Assembly (NCBI GenBank): GCA_037176905.1
Contig: JBBBWG010002781.1
Location: forward strand, 35,112 to 99,111
Source of the DNA: Azolla pinnata
Lineage: Eukaryota > Streptophyta > Polypodiopsida > Salviniales > Salviniaceae
Direction: 5' to 3'
DNA: 64,000 nt
Positions 60,423 through 64,000 of the stretch are shown here, in pieces. Position 1 is the first letter of the stretch; every line of letters starts with the position of its first letter. Below the pieces are notes generated by a model. It did not search any database. It had not been told where the DNA came from and saw only the letters and a list, made by a program, of their open reading frames with translations. The position numbers and the translations under genes were made by a program.

Positions 60423-63400
60423 ATGGCACGATCGAACCGCTCCCCCAAGGAGAAGGCCGCAGATGGTGGAGATGCTCTCCGCAGCAGGAAATACCTCCTC
60501 TCCATAGCCACGTTACTGTTATCTGATTCTATCCTCACAGCTCTCGTCATATATAAAGTCCCATGTAAGTTTCTGCTTCCTTCCTCTCACATCACATCCC
60601 GTTTTTTTGCCCTTCGCGCATGATTCGAGATTTCCAGCTGGCTTCTTCTCCGCTACTGATTTCAATGTGATGATCTTCTTCTCCACCGGGGGAGCTCATT
60701 TGCAGACACGAAGATCGACTGGGATGCTTACATGTCTCAGGTAGCCTTAATTATTGCTTCATAATTCAAGAAGGAATACCGGAATTCGGACTTGATTTTT
60801 TTCTCTCAGTGCTCAATGAATGGCATTTTGGTCGATGAATGTTGCATGCCGAATTTGTTTAAAAAGCTGAATCTTGAATTTTGAATGTTGAATGACAGAT
60901 TTGCTTAAATTTTGGATCTTAAATGTTTTTGAACCATGGATGCCGAATGCTTCAATTTGGGTTGAACGTTAAATGCTGATTTTCGTTTGGATTGTTTCGT
61001 AGGGTGCACTATGTTTTCAGTGCTGGCTACTGCCTTCCACTAGATTGCGTCTTTACATTCCTTTTTTTATTCTAAAATGATTTAGGTTGATTCAGCGTGT
61101 CATCAGTGTGATATAAGGAATTCTGGACATTGGATTGAATTTTAAAGGCTGTTCTGTATTTGCAATGATTGGTTTGACGTGTTTGGAATGCCGAATGCTC
61201 CTTTGAAGTTTTATTGTTCTCGATCATAGATGGTGTGTTATATGTGATCCGAACTGCAATGATAAGGCTTATTGATACAATAGGTAGACGGATTCTTGGA
61301 AGGAGAACGGAATTATGAAAATCTCAAAGGAGATACAGGACCTTTGGTGTACCCTGCAGGATTCCTCTACTGCTATTCTGCTATCAAATATCTCACTGGT
61401 GGTGAAGTGTTTCCGGCACAGGTTTTGAAGCTCGACTCTTTATAAAACACATTCCTTTATAGATATTTGTGCGAACATACATGCCATCTACTGTGCTGAC
61501 ACATGCATAAAATTTGCTGAAATTCTGGAGCGTCCAATGTACCTTTATATCAGTATAAAGATGTATTTTCTTCCTGATCTTGTTCTGCAAATAGGAACTT
61601 TTAAGATGTGATGGTGAGGTGGGATAACTTTTCAAGTACTAACAACAGGTTGAAAACGTCATAATACTGAGGATCATTGTACTGGACGTCTTATCTGCAA
61701 TTTTTTGGAAGATTTCAGCACGATAATGCCATATCATATAATTTGCTGGAAGGTTTAAGAAGTAATATCACCAATACGATACAGATTGCCAGATTTTGGA
61801 AGATACTCAAGCTTATAAAATGATGATACCTTCCTTTTATTCATTCTATGGTTTCTTTTTAATACCTAAATACATAGTGATATCAAAATTCTCTCATATT
61901 TTAGAATTTTCGTTTTGAAATGTTAACATATTTCTGATTTCTTGTATTTGATGCGTTTCTTTTGCCATGTTTTCAGGTTCTATTTGGTTTTCTTTATATG
62001 TTGAATTTGGGCATCATCATGGCTGTCTATTACAAAGCAAAAGTGGTGAGTTTTCTAATCTATATTGAAGATTTTTCCATTTAATGCTTGAATCAGGTAA
62101 ATAGTTTGCAACTGTTGAGTAGTGTGCTCTGTTAGTTCCTAGGGATGATAAAAGGAAAATTACAGATATATGTAAGTAGGTGATTATGTTCGTATGACCA
62201 AATATGTTCCATTCAACCCAAAAAAGTGCAAAAATACAATTTTCTCTTTCTACCGCAGGCTTGATTTTTAATATCTCGTTTCTGTGCTCCAGTTATTGTG
62301 CTTTGCCACCAATGCAGACTGTAGAGTATCTTTGACGAAACTCTCTTTGCATCAATGTGTGGAATCATCTTCTTTTGAATGCTAACACATTTACAGTGAA
62401 ATTTATGAGGTTGGCCTATGTTTCTACTTTATGTTCAAGGACTTGAAGAAGTCGTGACATTCATTAGCAATAAAAGCTTATAAAGGCTAGAAGGTAAGCT
62501 CACTTAACTTGTCCAGACTGTCACATCCATTGTTGGCGATAGCTATGTTTGAGTAATGGTAGAAACCATGTCCAGTGAATGAATGGTGCAGGAATGATAT
62601 ATGGGAGTGCAATTGGGAACCGTACTTAAATGTCTCAAAAGGCCAAGGTGGTCATTAAACCAAAAGTTACATCCATGGTGAAACTTTTAGAAGTATGGTG
62701 AACAAAGTAATACATCATATGAGAGTCGCTGAAGGTTTTCCAGCAATTTGGATGCAACTAATAATGTTATAAACTGTTATTCCTTCCTATGTCAGATGAG
62801 AGCCCTTTTATAATCAATGTGAGGTTTCTGATATGAGGATTGTAAGCTGGTCTCTTTGGCACCAAAAATTGGCTTATCTCTGTCTGAACCAAGGAGCAAG
62901 CTGTAGTGTTGTGGAGTCTTTGAGAATGCCACCATAATTTTAGATACTATTATATTTGACTGTTTTAAATGTATGAAAGGGTTGACACGCCACCCCAAAC
63001 CATTCCGAATACTGTTATCACCCAATTGTTTTAATTAATGAGTATGCTAGCATCAAAACTGTTAATCACAGTATTGCGGGGCCTTCAACGCTGAAATTTG
63101 GGTTTACAGATTCCATGGTGGGCGCTTCCTTTCCTCTGCCTTTCGAAGAGAATGCATTCTATTTTTGTATTGAGACTGTTCAATGACTGCATTGCTACGA
63201 TGTTGGCACATTTGGCGATTATTTTTTTCCAGAACCATAGATGGAAATTCGGAATAATGATTTTTAGGTAATTTCAGTCACTTTCTTGGATGAGAATGTT
63301 AGACATATGCCGAATGGGATAACTGTATATTAACCTTTGATGCAGTTTTGCGGTATCTGTGAAGATGAATGTACTTCTGTATGCACCATCTTTGCTGTTA

Positions 63401-64000
63401 TTACTACTGGAGGTATATAGACACGCATCTAATATTATCCCTGTCCTTTTGTAGTGTATGGAAATAGTTGATCTATATATAGCTCTTTCGATTTCAAGTG
63501 CTTTGAAATTCCAATTACCATAACGTTATTATATTTCTTATTTTTTGTTGTGTAGGAACTGAGCTTAGTGGAGACAATGTTGACTCTCTTCCTTGCTGCA
63601 TTAGTCCAGGTATACCAAGTAACTGTATATGTACCACAAATTCAGCAAGAAGTGAGTGTAATCCTTAAGGTTTAGGAACTTGAGTTTATAACGTAATAGT
63701 TGTGGGTTATTTGTTTAATGCAAAGTTGACGTTGTGCTTCAAGAACTGGGGTGTCTTCTTGTATCTTTTCCGCTCAACATACTTTTCTCCCCAAATGTAC
63801 AACACATTTCGCTTATCTAGAACAATTTGGGGCTTTCTATTGTTTAAGCCCCAATATATTCACGGAAATACACAATTTCGAATATTACTCACAGAGAACT
63901 TCTTATAATTTCTGCAGATTTTTCTTGGAATGCCATTTTTGTGGACACATCCTGTTGAATACCTCTCAAAAGCTTTTGATCTTGGCCGTGTGTTCTTGTA
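60423..64000 (+). CDS. ALG3: ALG3, Dol-P-Man:Man5GlcNAc2-PP-dolichol α-1,3-mannosyltransferase, 3' end outside window
   Basis: ALG3 (family GT58) adds the first dolichol-phosphate-mannose-dependent mannose to the N-glycan precursor in the ER lumen. Exons 60423–60564, 60706–60740, 61284–61421, 61977–62045, 63110–63267, 63346–63412, 63556–63609 and 63918–64000 are in phase and code for about 248 residues so far. A first membrane helix (about residues 24–45) precedes the conserved lumenal segment [20 protein letters not shown], which includes the acidic Asp pair expected for catalysis. Next come [47 protein letters not shown] and [17 protein letters not shown]. The order and residues match the plant enzyme closely. 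The ATG at 60,423 gives a short basic cytosolic N-terminus. Intron 4 (62,046–63,109) is the longest. Confidence 0.96.

Overview
This is a nuclear land-plant sequence. It has spliced genes with GT–AG introns, chloroplast and exocyst genes of plant type, a long PLS-class pentatricopeptide protein, a plant SPX phosphate sensor, and short interstitial TTTAGGG-type telomere repeats. The style of the PPR protein and the SSR-rich spacers would fit a seed-free plant (fern, lycophyte or bryophyte). That placement is an impression and not a result. No transposase, reverse transcriptase, tRNA, rRNA or CRISPR could be supported.

Layout. 1–4,708 (minus): N-terminal two-thirds of exocyst subunit SEC8, running off the left edge. 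8,138–8,938 (minus): an intronless HIT-like protein. 13,499–17,359 (plus): a 901-residue plant protein of unknown function. 19,699–24,745 (minus): a many-exon acidic protein resembling Arabidopsis At4g18490. 29,552–37,764 (plus): a complete 22-exon class 2 dynamin (DRP2). 38,905–42,637 (minus): pTAC6/PAP8 of the plastid RNA polymerase. 44,455–48,785 (minus): a CDCA7-type zinc-finger protein with a large repetitive insert. 49,897–52,452 (plus): a PPR protein with a broken C-terminal tail. 55,256–57,685 (plus): an SPX-domain protein. 60,423–64,000 (plus): ALG3, running off the right edge. Exon phases were checked by hand for SEC8, DRP2, pTAC6, CDCA7, SPX, ALG3 and the 13.5 kb gene, and all close in frame. 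For the At4g18490-like gene two exon junctions remain uncertain.

The spacers hold unusually many microsatellites and minisatellites: (ACAT)n blocks at 6.3, 28.0 and 59.0 kb, ATTC repeats at 10.1 kb, a 42-bp unit at 12.6 kb, a 40-bp unit at 53.2 kb, and AAC/ATC trinucleotides at 59.6 kb. A 100-N gap at 28,299–28,398 is flanked by the same 77 bp on both sides, which points to an assembly overlap.

The genes look like unrelated housekeeping loci and do not form a pathway cluster. The most suggestive regulatory picture is at the SPX gene. About 185 bp upstream of it carry some fourteen W-box cores (TTGACY), followed by two PHR-type P1BS sites (GNATATNC), with two more P1BS matches in intron 1 and two beyond the 3' end. 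A second dense W-box array lies just upstream of the At4g18490-like gene. Other points worth a second look are a tandem Pol III B-box-like array before the PPR gene, the frame-broken E/E+ tail of the PPR gene, and a HIT motif whose third histidine is lysine.
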